A stretch of 64,000 bases of DNA from Aerococcus sp. 1KP-2016 (GTDB taxonomy: Bacteria > Bacillota > Bacilli > Lactobacillales > Aerococcaceae). Where the stretch lies: contig NZ_NEEY01000001.1 in NCBI RefSeq assembly GCF_002252085.1, positions 62,001 through 126,000 on the forward strand. The letters are read 5' to 3'. Within the stretch, counting starts at the first letter, position 1. Each line of letters begins with the position of its first letter. This document shows, one piece after another, positions 35,969 through 45,972 of the stretch. Under the pieces are notes generated by a model. That model did no database searches, was not told the DNA's origin, and saw only the letters and a program-made list of their open reading frames with translations. Position numbers and translations under genes: made by a program.

Positions 35969-38590
35969 TTACGCTTCAACCATGTCAGTGACATCAAATT
36001 TGATTTCATTATTGTCATCAAGTGTGATGTTTACATGTTGTTGTTTGTTCATTTTTCCTGCGATGATGGCACGTGCTACTGGTGTTTCAACGCGGTTCGT
36101 TATGAATCGACGTAATGGACGTGCACCAAATTGTGGATCGTAAGCAGTGTCACCGATCCATTGAACTAATTCATCGCTGAATGTCACTTCGATTTCTTGG
36201 CTAGCTAATCGATCAGCTAATTGTGCCAACATCTTACGAACGATACCACCCATATCAGCTTGTGATAACGGTCTGAATAAGATGGTGTCATCGATACGGT
36301 TCAAGAATTCTGGTCTGAAGTGCATTCTCAATGCATTTTGCACTGCTTCGCGCGCTTCATCATCGATTTGACCATTTTCATCGGTACCATCTAATAAGGC
36401 ATCTGAACCTAAGTTACTTGTCATGATAATGATGGTGTTTTTAAAGTCTACAATACGACCTTGAGAGTCAGTTAGACGTCCATCATCTAAGATTTGTAAC
36501 AAGATGTTGAATACATCTGGGTGGGCTTTTTCAACTTCATCTAATAAGACCACTGTGTATGGGTTACGACGTACAGCTTCAGTCAATTGACCGCCTTCTT
36601 CATAACCAATATAACCAGGTGCTGCCCCGATTAAACGAGTGACATTGATTTTATCCATATATTCACTCATATCTAAACGAACCATGTTGTTTTCAGAGTC
36701 AAACATAGCTTCAGCTAAGGCTTTGGCTAATTCGGTCTTACCAACACCTGTAGGTCCTAAGAATAGGAAGGAACCTAGTGGACGGTTAGGGTCTTGAATA
36801 CCAGCTCGTGAACGTAATACAGCGTTTGTTACACTTTCCACGGCTTCATCTTGACCGACAACACGCATATGTAAAGTATCATCTAAGTGGAGTAATTTTT
36901 CTCGTTCAGTTTCCACTAATTTGGTTACTGGAATACCCGTTACACGTGATACAACCGCTGCGATTGAATCTTCTGTAACTGATTCTTCTACCAATCGTTG
37001 GGAGGCATTGTCTGCATGTTCATGGTAGGCTTTTTCCATCTCAGCAAGTTCATGTTCCAATTGAGGGATAACTGCATGTTGTAATTTTGCTGCTTCTTCT
37101 AAATTGTAGTCATTTTCCGCTACTTCTAAGGCATGTTTTGCATCGTCAATTGCTTGACGTTTTGCGTTGATATCTGACATGCCACCTTTTTCCACTTGCC
37201 ATTGCATGGTCAATTGATTTGTTTTTTCACGGACTTCCGCTAACTCTTCTTGAAGTTCAGTCAATCGACGCTTGCTTGCTTCATCTTTTTCTTCAGATAA
37301 GGCTTTTTCTTCAATTTCTAATTGAATCAAACGACGACGTTCTTGGTCTAATTCGGTTGGCAATGAGTTCATTTGAACACGAATTTCGGCACTAGCTTCA
37401 TCGATTAAGTCTAAGGCTTTATCTGGTAAGAATCGGTCTGTGATATATCGGTCCGACAATTCGGCAGCAGCTACTAAGGCTTGGTCATGAATGGTTACTT
37501 GATGGTGTAATTCATAACGTTCTTTTAACCCACGTAGGATAGAAATGGTGTCGTCAACGGTTGGTTCTTTGACCAATACACGTTGGAATCGACGTTCTAA
37601 CGCTTTGTCTTTTTCCATATATTGACGGTATTCATCTAGGGTAGTTGCCCCGATTAAATGCAATTCGCCACGTGCCAACATTGGTTTCAACAAGTTACCG
37701 GCATCCATAGAGCCCTCGGTTTTACCAGCACCCACGATATTATGGATTTCATCAATGAAGAGAATAATACGACCGTCAGCCTTCTTCACTTCATTCAATA
37801 CTGATTTCAACCGCTCTTCGAACTCACCGCGGTATTTGGCACCTGAAATTAAGGAACCCATATCTAATGAATAGATTGTCTTGTCTTGTAGGTTATCCGG
37901 TACATCTTTACGGACGATACGTTGTGCCAATCCTTCAACAATAGCGGTCTTACCAACACCTGGTTCACCAATTAACACGGGGTTATTTTTTGATTTACGA
38001 GATAGGATACGGATAACATCACGAATTTCTTCGTCCCGTCCGATAATCGGATCCATTTTACCTGCGCGTACTTGTTCAACAAGGTCTACACCATATTTTT
38101 CTAACGCTTCATAATTTTCTTCTGCTTGTTTTGACGTCACACGATCACCTTTTCTTAGGTCAGCGATTTTTTCGACAACGTCTTTTTCTTTAATATTGTG
38201 GGCTTTGAACCATTTTGCTAATTCAGTATACGAAAGGTCAAAGATTGCTGCTAAAACCATTTCTGTTGCTAAAAATTCATCGCCATTTTTTTCGGCACGT
38301 TGTTGTGCTTTTTGAATTAATTCACCAAATCCACGAGATACGCCTTGTCCATATTGAACATTGCCACCTTCTACGACTGGAATTGCGTCTAATTCTTTAT
38401 TTAATTCTACTGTTAAATCTGCCATTGGAACGTTTAAATCTTCATAAAAGTCATAAGCAAAGTTACCAGGTTGCACTAACGCTGTAAACATATGGGGAAT
38501 CCCAATTTCTTGATGTTTACGTGTAATTGCAATTTGTTGTGCATTTGCAATGGCCTCTTGTAGGGTTGTAGTCATTTCCATATTTGCCAT
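35969..38590 (-). CDS. clpB: ATP-dependent disaggregase ClpB
   Basis: An 873-residue Hsp100 chaperone that pulls proteins out of aggregates together with DnaK. In order: Clp N domain (about residues 1-145), first AAA+ domain with Walker A GEPGVGKT, the long coiled-coil middle domain (about 405-530) that marks ClpB, and second AAA+ domain with GPTGVGKT. Full length. Its promoter carries a CtsR-type operator. AAGGAG precedes the ATG. Confidence 0.97.
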   Translation of the reverse strand: MANMEMTTTLQEAIANAQQIAITRKHQEIGIPHMFTALVQPGNFAYDFYEDLNVPMADLTVELNKELDAIPVVEGGNVQYGQGVSRGFGELIQKAQQRAEKNGDEFLATEMVLAAIFDLSYTELAKWFKAHNIKEKDVVEKIADLRKGDRVTSKQAEENYEALEKYGVDLVEQVRAGKMDPIIGRDEEIRDVIRILSRKSKNNPVLIGEPGVGKTAIVEGLAQRIVRKDVPDNLQDKTIYSLDMGSLISGAKYRGEFEERLKSVLNEVKKADGRIILFIDEIHNIVGAGKTEGSMDAGNLLKPMLARGELHLIGATTLDEYRQYMEKDKALERRFQRVLVKEPTVDDTISILRGLKERYELHHQVTIHDQALVAAAELSDRYITDRFLPDKALDLIDEASAEIRVQMNSLPTELDQERRRLIQLEIEEKALSEEKDEASKRRLTELQEELAEVREKTNQLTMQWQVEKGGMSDINAKRQAIDDAKHALEVAENDYNLEEAAKLQHAVIPQLEHELAEMEKAYHEHADNASQRLVEESVTEDSIAAVVSRVTGIPVTKLVETEREKLLHLDDTLHMRVVGQDEAVESVTNAVLRSRAGIQDPNRPLGSFLFLGPTGVGKTELAKALAEAMFDSENNMVRLDMSEYMDKINVTRLIGAAPGYIGYEEGGQLTEAVRRNPYTVVLLDEVEKAHPDVFNILLQILDDGRLTDSQGRIVDFKNTIIIMTSNLGSDALLDGTDENGQIDDEAREAVQNALRMHFRPEFLNRIDDTILFRPLSQADMGGIVRKMLAQLADRLASQEIEVTFSDELVQWIGDTAYDPQFGARPLRRFITNRVETPVARAIIAGKMNKQQHVNITLDDNNEIKFDVTDMVEA

Positions 38591-38621
38591 AACTCATCTC
38601 TCCTTTTTACTTTATGTATAT

Positions 38622-38651
38622 ATTATAACAGTTTGGTCAGGATTAGTCAAA
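38622..38651 (-). promoter_or_regulatory. clpB: clpB promoter with CtsR operator
   Basis: A -35 box TTGACT (38645-38650) and a -10 box TATAAT (38622-38627) with a 17-base spacer on the minus strand. On the + strand GGTCAGG-ATT-AGTCAAA (38635-38651) matches the CtsR heptad repeat, the second heptad fully and the first with two changes. It overlaps the -35 box and spacer, as expected for heat-shock repression. Confidence 0.75.
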
Positions 38652-38737
38652 CAATCTTTTTAACTTTTACCTTATTTTTTAACGGCCTAAAACTTACTAC
38701 ATCAAGCTTACGCCTACTTGCATCAAAAGTAAAAAAT

Positions 38738-39208
38738 TTACAGGTCAATGTTTGACCATTTTACTTCTTTGACCAATTGGATATGCCGTACATCTTCCCA
38801 CAAGACTTTTTTGCTGCCAATCATAAAATAAAAATAATTTGCTTCGCCATGAAACCAGCCATTGATTTGATCTAGATAGCGGCCAAAATCATCCTTTAAT
38901 GATAATTGAATCGATACGGGATAATGTTTGAGCCATGCTTCCTGCAAGACGGCATCTATTTGACTTCTGGACATTTCCGGTAGAGGTAGCGAAACCTTAG
39001 CTGCATCTTTATGATTTTCATGAATGCCTTTCACTAATTCATCCATGGCATAGGCCGTCGCCCATTTCAAACCAAAAGGCCGGTCTTCATATTCATTATA
39101 GGGAATAAAATGTTTACGCGTACGCGGATGAAGGGTTCGCTTATAAGCAGAGATTCGCTGATGGTCTTTGACGACAGCAGCTTCCCAAGGTTCAATACGT
39201 TTAGCCAT
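38738..39208 (-). CDS. YolD-like protein
   Basis: A 156-residue protein of the YolD-like family, which nearly always sits behind a UvrX/ImuB-type Y-family polymerase gene in Firmicutes and is thought to assist it. The start at 39208 (MAKRIEPWEAAVV) overlaps the polymerase stop by 8 bases and follows GGTGAGG. The typical YolD segment is about residues 45-110 (FGLKWATAYAMDEL). Same SOS-controlled transcript as the polymerase. Confidence 0.82.
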   Translation of the reverse strand: MAKRIEPWEAAVVKDHQRISAYKRTLHPRTRKHFIPYNEYEDRPFGLKWATAYAMDELVKGIHENHKDAAKVSLPLPEMSRSQIDAVLQEAWLKHYPVSIQLSLKDDFGRYLDQINGWFHGEANYFYFMIGSKKVLWEDVRHIQLVKEVKWSNIDL

Positions 39209-40562
39209 GGCCCTCACCTTCAATTCCGGACATACCACCTGCATGCCCACCTACCAAACTAGATCGTTCAATGGCTCTACCACCAGTTTGAAGGGACGAT
39301 GCATATACAACACTCTTGAAGCCATATTTCTTGCGGATGCGATCCACAATATGTTCTACCTTGATCTGGTCTACCTGTTCATCAGCTGGTTGAAATAAGT
39401 CTAGTTGAACCGCTTGATTGTACACCAAATTACCACTATATAAGGAAATATGGCGGACAATTTGATGGTCGTACAAGCGCGACAACAAATACAAGGCAAC
39501 TTGGCTAATCACCTTACTTTGATTGGTTGCCGTTACTTTCATTTGTTTGTGCACACCCCTTTTGCCATTTTCATCGACATAATCCATGGAATAACCAATA
39601 CCTAACCCAATCACTTGCGCTTGCGCACCTGCACGTCTAAGTCTGGTGCCAATTTGATCAGCCATTTCCTTGACGACAATTTCAATTTCGTCACGGTTGG
39701 TATAGTCTCTGGGCAATACTTGACTATTGCCTATGGATTTGTCTTTGGTAGCATAAGGGGTCCCTAGAAAAGACCGGTCTATCCCCCATGCGTGGGCATA
39801 TAATTGGGCGCCAATTACCCCAAGTTTATCTTTTAGCACTGGATAGGAGGTGTGTGCTAGGTCATGGACGGTATTAATGCCCATCCCCTTTAATTTCCGT
39901 GCTGTGCGGTGGCCAATTCCCCACACTTCCGTGATATCCGATATTTGCCATAAAGTTGTGGGAATATCTTCATACCGCCATTCAGCAATCATATCAGACG
40001 TTTTTTTGGCACCTACATCAAGAGCAACTTTGGCTAAAAAGGGATTATCCCCTATACCAATCGTCGTGTAGATACCCGTTTCTGCAAAGACGTCTTTCTG
40101 GATTTTTTGTGCCATTTCATAGGCGCTACTGACCTTAAAGAGTTTCATAGAATCTGTCACGTCCAAAAAACTTTCATCAACACTATAGACATGGTGGTTG
40201 GCTTCGTCTACATACCGCTTGTATATTTTATTGATTTCTTGATTTTTTTCCATATATACCCGCATCCGGGGTTGCGCAATAACTAAATCTTTAGGGTATG
40301 GATAGGGCAAATCTCTAGCCCTTGTTACGTTGGATATATTGTAGGCTTTTTTTGCCGCTGGTGAACTAGCCAAAATTAATCCAGATCCCCGACTTTGACC
40401 GCCTGTATCATCATAATATGACATGACTACAAGCTTATCCGTTAAGGGATCCAATTTCCGTTCAACAGCCTCCACTGAGGCATAAAATGACTTGCAGTCA
40501 ATACACAAAATATCCCTGCTTGGTTCCTTGGTATAATCGAATGTTAGATTGTTCGCAAACAT
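39201..40562 (-). CDS. SOS-inducible Y-family DNA polymerase (UvrX type)
   Basis: A 453-residue translesion polymerase distinct from DinB at 23.9 kb. Catalytic motifs are LCIDCKSFYASVEAV (Asp near residue 20) and SVDESFLDVTD. UvrX-type enzymes are common on plasmids and prophages and sometimes chromosomal. AAAGGAGG lies 6 bases before the ATG at 40562; the frame is open to 40802 but crosses the promoter. Two LexA boxes upstream show SOS control. Confidence 0.9.
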   Translation of the reverse strand: MFANNLTFDYTKEPSRDILCIDCKSFYASVEAVERKLDPLTDKLVVMSYYDDTGGQSRGSGLILASSPAAKKAYNISNVTRARDLPYPYPKDLVIAQPRMRVYMEKNQEINKIYKRYVDEANHHVYSVDESFLDVTDSMKLFKVSSAYEMAQKIQKDVFAETGIYTTIGIGDNPFLAKVALDVGAKKTSDMIAEWRYEDIPTTLWQISDITEVWGIGHRTARKLKGMGINTVHDLAHTSYPVLKDKLGVIGAQLYAHAWGIDRSFLGTPYATKDKSIGNSQVLPRDYTNRDEIEIVVKEMADQIGTRLRRAGAQAQVIGLGIGYSMDYVDENGKRGVHKQMKVTATNQSKVISQVALYLLSRLYDHQIVRHISLYSGNLVYNQAVQLDLFQPADEQVDQIKVEHIVDRIRKKYGFKSVVYASSLQTGGRAIERSSLVGGHAGGMSGIEGEGHG

Positions 40563-40609
40563 ATTTAGCCCTCCTTTATTCGGCCAATCACTATTTGCGT
40601 CCGGAAAAC

Positions 40610-40657
40610 CGAACGTGTGTTCTAAATAATAATAGAACGTATGTTCGATAAATTCAA
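40610..40657 (-). promoter_or_regulatory. SOS promoter with two LexA/DinR boxes
   Basis: CGAACGTGTGTTC (40610-40622) and GAACGTATGTTCG (40635-40647) both match the Gram-positive LexA/DinR consensus CGAACRNRYGTTYG. The second lies inside the spacer of a promoter with -35 TTGAAT (40652-40657) and -10 TATTAT (40629-40634), 17 bases apart. The first lies just downstream of the -10 box. Confidence 0.82.
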
Positions 40658-40872
40658 GTCTTTTTTTATGAGAATGATACTGATAGCATTGAAAATCCCG
40701 AGGCATCGCGTCTCGGGCTTCATTATTATCATTAATTTTTGTTTTGCAATTACAGAATAACGCCGTATTCTCTACTCGACCACCTAGACTGACAAAAAAC
40801 ACCTTCTACCTTAGACCGAAACCCTAATTTTCAGGTATAATAAAAGTACTATTACACCTAAAGGAGGCAGTC

Positions 40873-41043
40873 ATGTATACACGCATATTCGCTGTAATTC
40901 TACTGGTACTCGGTCTGATTAACGGCTACTTACTACTTTTTAAATATCCAAAAGATTTTCAATCAAGCAAAGTGATTCATAGTTTCCTAACTGTATGCAT
41001 CCTGCTCGCGGGTATGTTCTTCCTCATCTACAGTTTTACATAA
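40873..41043 (+). CDS. Small two-helix membrane protein
   Basis: A 56-codon gene with a strong ribosome binding site (AAAGGAGG, 6 bases before the ATG). Residues 5-23 and 37-54 are hydrophobic, so it is probably a membrane hairpin with a short polar turn (KYPKDFQSSK). TATAAT at 40836-40841 is a possible -10 box. Function unknown. It is convergent with the ABC transporter operon and shares its terminator. Confidence 0.7.
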   Translation: MYTRIFAVILLVLGLINGYLLLFKYPKDFQSSKVIHSFLTVCILLAGMFFLIYSFT

Positions 41044-41045
41044 AA

Positions 41046-41075
41046 AATCCTGAGACTTTTGACGGTCCCAGGATT
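41046..41075. terminator. Bidirectional terminator
   Basis: AATCCTG (41046-41052) and CAGGATT (41069-41075), extended by GAC/GTC inside, with A-runs and T-runs on both sides. It serves the small membrane gene and the ABC operon. Confidence 0.8.
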
Positions 41076-41091
41076 TTTTGTAAGAGGTAGA

Positions 41092-42855
41092 TTATTTTGC
41101 GAATTGGCTGTTATATAAGTTTGCGTAGAAACCACCTTGCGCCATCAAAGCATCGTGGTTCCCTTGTTCGATAATGTTACCATGATCCATAACGAGGATG
41201 ATGTCAGCATTACGGATGGTAGATAAACGGTGGGCGATGACGAATGACGTACGACCTTCCATCAATTTATCCATGGCATCTTGTAGTAAGACTTCCGTTC
41301 TGGTATCAACAGATGAAGTCGCTTCATCAAGAATCAACAACGGTGCATCTTTCAATAAGGCGCGGGCAATTGTGAACAATTGTTTTTGCCCAACTGATAG
41401 GGTTACAGAATCATCCAAGTAAGTATCATACCCCTTAGGCAAGGTATTGATAAAGTGGTCAATACCAACTGCTTTGGCTGCCGATTCCATCATTTCATCG
41501 GTGATATGATCTTGGTTGAAAATCAAGTTTTCGCAGATAGTTCCTTCGAACAACCATGTATCTTGCAATACCATTGAGAATTGATCATGGACAGCTGAAC
41601 GAGATAATTGACTGATTGGATGACCATCGATGTAAATTTCACCATTATTAATTGGATAGAATTTCATCAACAGGTTGACGATAGTTGTTTTACCAGCACC
41701 TGTAGGACCAACGATGGCAATCTTTTGACCAGATTTTGCTTCTAATGAGAAGTCATTGATAATCGTTTGACCTGGTTCATAACCAAAATTCACATGGTCA
41801 AATGTTACATCACCGTGAACATTTGAAATAGATTGTTCTAAGTCGCTATCATCCGCCATTTCGTCTTCATCCAAGAATTCAAATACACGCGTTAAGGCTG
41901 CACCTGCTGATTGGAATGAAGCGAAGGCTTGAGATAATTGGCCTAATGGTTGGGTAAAAATACGTACATAAATCATGAATGAAACAACGACACCGAAAGA
42001 AATGTCACCATTTAATGTCATAATTGATCCCACGATTGATACAGCCACGTAACCAAAGTTACCAATGAAGATCATCAATGGTTGCATAATACCTGAGAAG
42101 AATTGTGCATGCCAAACGCTGTCATATAAGGCATCGTTGGCTTCATTAAATTGTGCATTCACTTGATGCGAAGCATTAATCGTCGTTAAGACACTTTGAC
42201 CTGAATATGCTTCTTCAGCAATTGCGTTAACATTGGCCAAGTTACGTTGTTGTGAAACGAAATAACCTTGTGAACTCTTCAAGATTAATACAATACCGAT
42301 GAAACCAATCGCTACTGATGCAAGTGCAACGAAACTCAAGGTAACATTATTGTAGAACATCATCACTAATGTCCCAATCAATAGCGTTACTGAAGGGATA
42401 AATGATGATAGGGTTTGATTCAATGATTGACTCACTGTATCCAAGTCATTGGTTACACGACTTAACGTATCACCATGACTATGGGTATCAAAATATTGTA
42501 ACGCCAAACGGTCAATCTTATCTGATACTAAACGGCGCAACTTCTTAGAGAAGTTTTGCACTGCAGTAACCATTAAATAAGATTGGATATAGGTGAAGAT
42601 TGCACCAATACCATATATGATTGCCAAGGAAATGGCAATTTTTGAAACTTCAGATAAATCAATACCTTCTGGCGAAGTTAATCCGGCTGTAATAACATCC
42701 GTCATTTCACCTAAGCGGTCTGGTCCAATAATTGAAGCCATAGAGCCAAGCATGGCCAAAACTGTTGCAATAATAATTGTCCAGCGATATTCACGACCAT
42801 ATTTTAGGATACTTTGCATCATAGAAGGTTTATTTGCATCTTTATTCTTAGTCAT
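41092..42855 (-). CDS. Heterodimeric ABC exporter subunit (EfrB/LmrD-like)
   Basis: A 587-residue half transporter: six transmembrane helices (about residues 25-330) and a nucleotide-binding domain. Walker A is GPTGAGKTT and Walker B LLILDEATSSVD with the catalytic Glu. The ABC signature reads LSVGQ, with a Val in place of the usual Gly. The partner upstream has the reciprocal defect, the mark of heterodimeric multidrug exporters such as EfrAB and LmrCD. It overlaps that partner by 8 bases. Confidence 0.9.
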   Translation of the reverse strand: MTKNKDANKPSMMQSILKYGREYRWTIIIATVLAMLGSMASIIGPDRLGEMTDVITAGLTSPEGIDLSEVSKIAISLAIIYGIGAIFTYIQSYLMVTAVQNFSKKLRRLVSDKIDRLALQYFDTHSHGDTLSRVTNDLDTVSQSLNQTLSSFIPSVTLLIGTLVMMFYNNVTLSFVALASVAIGFIGIVLILKSSQGYFVSQQRNLANVNAIAEEAYSGQSVLTTINASHQVNAQFNEANDALYDSVWHAQFFSGIMQPLMIFIGNFGYVAVSIVGSIMTLNGDISFGVVVSFMIYVRIFTQPLGQLSQAFASFQSAGAALTRVFEFLDEDEMADDSDLEQSISNVHGDVTFDHVNFGYEPGQTIINDFSLEAKSGQKIAIVGPTGAGKTTIVNLLMKFYPINNGEIYIDGHPISQLSRSAVHDQFSMVLQDTWLFEGTICENLIFNQDHITDEMMESAAKAVGIDHFINTLPKGYDTYLDDSVTLSVGQKQLFTIARALLKDAPLLILDEATSSVDTRTEVLLQDAMDKLMEGRTSFVIAHRLSTIRNADIILVMDHGNIIEQGNHDALMAQGGFYANLYNSQFAK

Positions 42856-44620
42856 TTGCTAATTCCTCCTCTGATAATTGTGAATAAGCAATTTCTTTAT
42901 ATACTTCATTGTTAGCTAATAATTCTTTATGTGTACCATGACCCACGATTTCACCACGTTCAAGCACGATGATTTGATCAGCATCCATGATTGTAGAGAT
43001 ACGTTGTGCCACGATAATTTTCGTTGTATCAGCCATTTGTTCTGCTAGGATACCACGCAATTTCTTATCTGTTTGATAGTCCAACGCAGAGAATGAATCG
43101 TCAAAAATTAACACTTCTGGTTGACGCGCGATTACACGTGCAATACCAAGACGTTGTTTTTGACCACCAGAGAAGTTGCTACCACCTTGGGCAACTTTTG
43201 TCTCTAATTGATCAGATTCGCCTTCAACGAAGTCTTTAGCTTGCGCAATTTCTAAGGCTTTCCAGATTGCATCATCAGAAAGATCAGCATCTTGATGTTG
43301 GTTACTTTCCCCAAGATTCATATTTGAACGAATGGTACCAGAGAATAAGACTGGTTTTTGTGGGATATACCCAACAATGTTATTCAAGCTAGCATGGTCG
43401 AAGTCTTTGACATTTTTACCATCTACTAAAACTTGACCTTCAGATACGTCATATAAACGCGGAATCATTTGAATTAATGTTGATTTACCAGAACCTGTTG
43501 CCCCAATAATGGCTAAGGTTTCCCCTTTATTCAATTTGAATGAAATATCTTTCAAGGCTGGTTTGGCATCATCACCATATTTAAAGGTCACATCTTTAAA
43601 TTCAATTGTGCCTTTTTCATCTGGTTGAACAGAATCATCTACAAAATTGATGCCTGGATCCATGTCCAATACTTCATTGATACGTCTTGCAGATACGAGT
43701 GCACGCGGTAAGATCATGAAAATCATCACCATTAATAAGAAACCAATAATAACTTGCATCGCATATGATGTAAAAACAATCATTTGTGAGAATAAGTTTA
43801 CTTGCGCCATACCTTGCGCTGCGTCAGCAATCAAGTAAGCCCCAGTCCAGTAAACTGCTAGTGTCAAGCCGTTAGATACAAGGCTCATCCCTGGTTGCAT
43901 AATCCCCATAACACGCCCTACAAAGATATTCGTATTGGTTAGATTATCATTGGCTTCCGCAAATTGGTGGTTTTGATAATCTTCGGCATTGTATGCACGG
44001 ATAACACGTAAACCAGTTAGGTTTTCACGCGTGATACCATTGATATCATCGATCATTGTTTGAATTTTTTGGAAACGAGGTACCGCATAGAACATAACAA
44101 TGGCAATCATCAACAATAGAATGCCTACAGCGACTGCAGTTGTTAATGTCCATTCCCATTTTTGGCTAGAAATTTTTGTGATGGCCCAGATAGACATGAT
44201 TGGACCACGCAAGATAACTTGTAGACCCATCGCAATCAACATTTGAATTTGCGTTAAGTCATTAGTTGTACGTGTCACTAAACTTGGCACAGAGAATTGA
44301 TTAATTTCGTGTGCAGAATAATCCATCACCTTATGGAAAATTTCGCCACGAACACGGGCAGTTAAGCCTGCTGCAATTTTAGCGACAAAATACCCAACAA
44401 CAATTGATGTGGCAAACGAAGCTAGTGATAAGCCCACCATTTTTAGACCTGGCTCTAAAATATCTGCCGTCTCAGTGTCTGGCATTTGTAATAATTTTGT
44501 GATTTCCGACATATAATCCGGAATCTCTAATTCTAGAAAAACTTGTAGAAAAATGAGTGCTAAACTCAAAATTGCTAACAGTTTTTCTTTTGTATTCATC
44601 TTTGCTAATATTTTCAGCAA
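42848..44620 (-). CDS. Heterodimeric ABC exporter subunit (EfrA/LmrC-like)
   Basis: A 590-residue half transporter. Six transmembrane helices, then Walker A GATGSGKST, a canonical signature FSGGQ, and a Walker B that ends in FDDSFSALD: the catalytic Glu is Asp. This degenerate site plus the partner's altered signature fits a heterodimeric drug exporter. The start is a TTG at 44620, supported by GGAGG 8 bases upstream; an ATG seven codons in has none. The MarR gene directly upstream is its likely regulator. Confidence 0.9.
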   Translation of the reverse strand: MLKILAKMNTKEKLLAILSLALIFLQVFLELEIPDYMSEITKLLQMPDTETADILEPGLKMVGLSLASFATSIVVGYFVAKIAAGLTARVRGEIFHKVMDYSAHEINQFSVPSLVTRTTNDLTQIQMLIAMGLQVILRGPIMSIWAITKISSQKWEWTLTTAVAVGILLLMIAIVMFYAVPRFQKIQTMIDDINGITRENLTGLRVIRAYNAEDYQNHQFAEANDNLTNTNIFVGRVMGIMQPGMSLVSNGLTLAVYWTGAYLIADAAQGMAQVNLFSQMIVFTSYAMQVIIGFLLMVMIFMILPRALVSARRINEVLDMDPGINFVDDSVQPDEKGTIEFKDVTFKYGDDAKPALKDISFKLNKGETLAIIGATGSGKSTLIQMIPRLYDVSEGQVLVDGKNVKDFDHASLNNIVGYIPQKPVLFSGTIRSNMNLGESNQHQDADLSDDAIWKALEIAQAKDFVEGESDQLETKVAQGGSNFSGGQKQRLGIARVIARQPEVLIFDDSFSALDYQTDKKLRGILAEQMADTTKIIVAQRISTIMDADQIIVLERGEIVGHGTHKELLANNEVYKEIAYSQLSEEELAND

Positions 44621-44643
44621 TAAAATTACCTCCTATTTTGCAG

Positions 44644-45093
44644 TTAAAACTGCACGTTTTTATGTAAATGGTGAAGTGTAGCTTTTAACTGCGCCACTTC
44701 TTCTTCCGAAAGGCCAGCTGTTAATGCATCCTCCACTTGGACGAATAACTCATGAACCTTTTGAAACGCTGCATACCCTTCTTCAGTGACAATCAACCGT
44801 TTGTAGCGACCATCTTTTTCAGATTTTTCAGTCGTCACGTAGCCATTTTTAATTAATCGGCCAATTAATTCAGATGAGGATGATTTACGAATATTCATCA
44901 TTTTTTCAAGGTCTTTGCTAAAGACTTCATCTTCCTTAGAGGCTTTAATAATATAACCAAGGGCCATTGATTGCGGTCCTTTCATATCTCCCAAATCGTG
45001 CTCACTAAGTTGTTCTCCTACATATCGGTGAATCGATATCATGAGTTCTCTTAGCAATCTACCAACTTCCATTGGCTGATCCTCTGTATGCAT
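44644..45093 (-). CDS. MarR-family regulator of the ABC exporter
   Basis: A 149-residue winged-helix regulator (LEKMMNIRKSSSSELIGRLIKNGYV is the recognition region, EKDGRYKRLIVTEEG the wing). It is the first gene of the exporter operon with 23 bases to the next, so it probably represses its own operon and is released by drug-like ligands. A dyad in its promoter is the likely operator. GAAGGTG precedes the ATG. Confidence 0.88.
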   Translation of the reverse strand: MHTEDQPMEVGRLLRELMISIHRYVGEQLSEHDLGDMKGPQSMALGYIIKASKEDEVFSKDLEKMMNIRKSSSSELIGRLIKNGYVTTEKSEKDGRYKRLIVTEEGYAAFQKVHELFVQVEDALTAGLSEEEVAQLKATLHHLHKNVQF

Positions 45094-45120
45094 TTTGACA
45101 CCTTCTCTTTATAAAATTAA

Positions 45121-45165
45121 TAGTTCGCACGCTAACTATTATAACAGGGTTTATTTCAATTTCAA
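45121..45165 (-). promoter_or_regulatory. marR-efr operon promoter and operator
   Basis: On the minus strand a -35 box TTGAAA (45160-45165) and a -10 box TATAAT (45138-45143) with 16 bases between. The dyad TAGTTCGCACGCTAACTA (45121-45138) begins at the -10 box and covers the expected start. I see no gene or motif in the stretch 45170-45380. Confidence 0.68.
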
Positions 45166-45383
45166 ATAAATATGTACCGAAAAAGTTTGACTTTTCAATG
45201 AATACGTTCTCAAAAGAAAATGATGAGATTGGGAAAGAAGCTTGCCGCTTAGCTATTTTTGGATTTATTCGACTTTTCCGGTCTAACATGATAAATGATT
45301 TCTAATGTTTGACCTATTCCCCTTAGATAAGTCACTGCTATCCCAAAGAAGATCGTCTATATCCAGATTCTATGCAACAAAAA

Positions 45384-45415
45384 AATCCACGAACCGATAC
45401 ATTCGGCTCGTGGAT
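45384..45415 (-). terminator. Terminator after the YbjN-like gene
   Basis: AATCCACGA (45384-45392) and TCGTGGAT (45408-45415), with inner pairs CCGA/TCGG, followed on the minus strand by a T-run. Confidence 0.75.
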
Positions 45416-45436
45416 GATACATCATATATTGTTGGA

Positions 45437-45910
45437 TTATTCTGCTTTTGGAGGTGTTTGTAACACTTGTACTTTTCTACCGTTAATTTTTTCTTCTAAT
45501 TCAGGGTAAACTAGACGTGCTGTTGCAGAACCAAATACCATCAATTCATATAATAATTGAGGATCTTCAGTCGTTCTAGACAATAGACGAATATAAATTT
45601 CACCGTCACCAGTTAGAATTAAGGTATAGTAACCTGCACGTTTCAAGTTGATTTCGTTGATAACAGCCAAAGCTTTCGTTTGATTGTTGAAATCTTCTAC
45701 TTGGACCAATTTACGATAAGTAATTTGGAATTCAGTAACAGGTGAACCAGCTTTAAATTCACGCGCAACCACGTTAAATGGAATGGTTTTGTCTTGGGCA
45801 ATACGATAAGCACCTGAGAAGACAACTTGGTCTTCGTTGAATTTATTTTTCTTTACAGGAACTTTCTTTTCTTTAAACATATTCTCTAAAATTGGTTCAA
45901 TTGATGGCAT
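45437..45910 (-). CDS. Unknown cytosolic protein (YbjN-like fold possible)
   Basis: A 157-residue soluble protein with alternating strands and helices (PFNVVAREFKAGSPVTEFQITYRKL, YYTLILTGDGEIYIRLLS). The pattern loosely resembles YbjN/type III chaperone-like folds; I cannot confirm it. Single gene with a good GGAGG and its own terminator. Function unknown. Confidence 0.75.
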   Translation of the reverse strand: MPSIEPILENMFKEKKVPVKKNKFNEDQVVFSGAYRIAQDKTIPFNVVAREFKAGSPVTEFQITYRKLVQVEDFNNQTKALAVINEINLKRAGYYTLILTGDGEIYIRLLSRTTEDPQLLYELMVFGSATARLVYPELEEKINGRKVQVLQTPPKAE

Positions 45911-45972
45911 GTTATTCCTCCGTAATCTGAAAATTTACTATACTCTCATTGTATCATAAGAAAAATAGAAAC

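Noticed and set aside
40563-40802. 80-residue N-terminal extension of the UvrX-type polymerase
   Set aside because: It crosses the SOS promoter and both LexA boxes, and a strong ribosome binding site marks the ATG at 40562.
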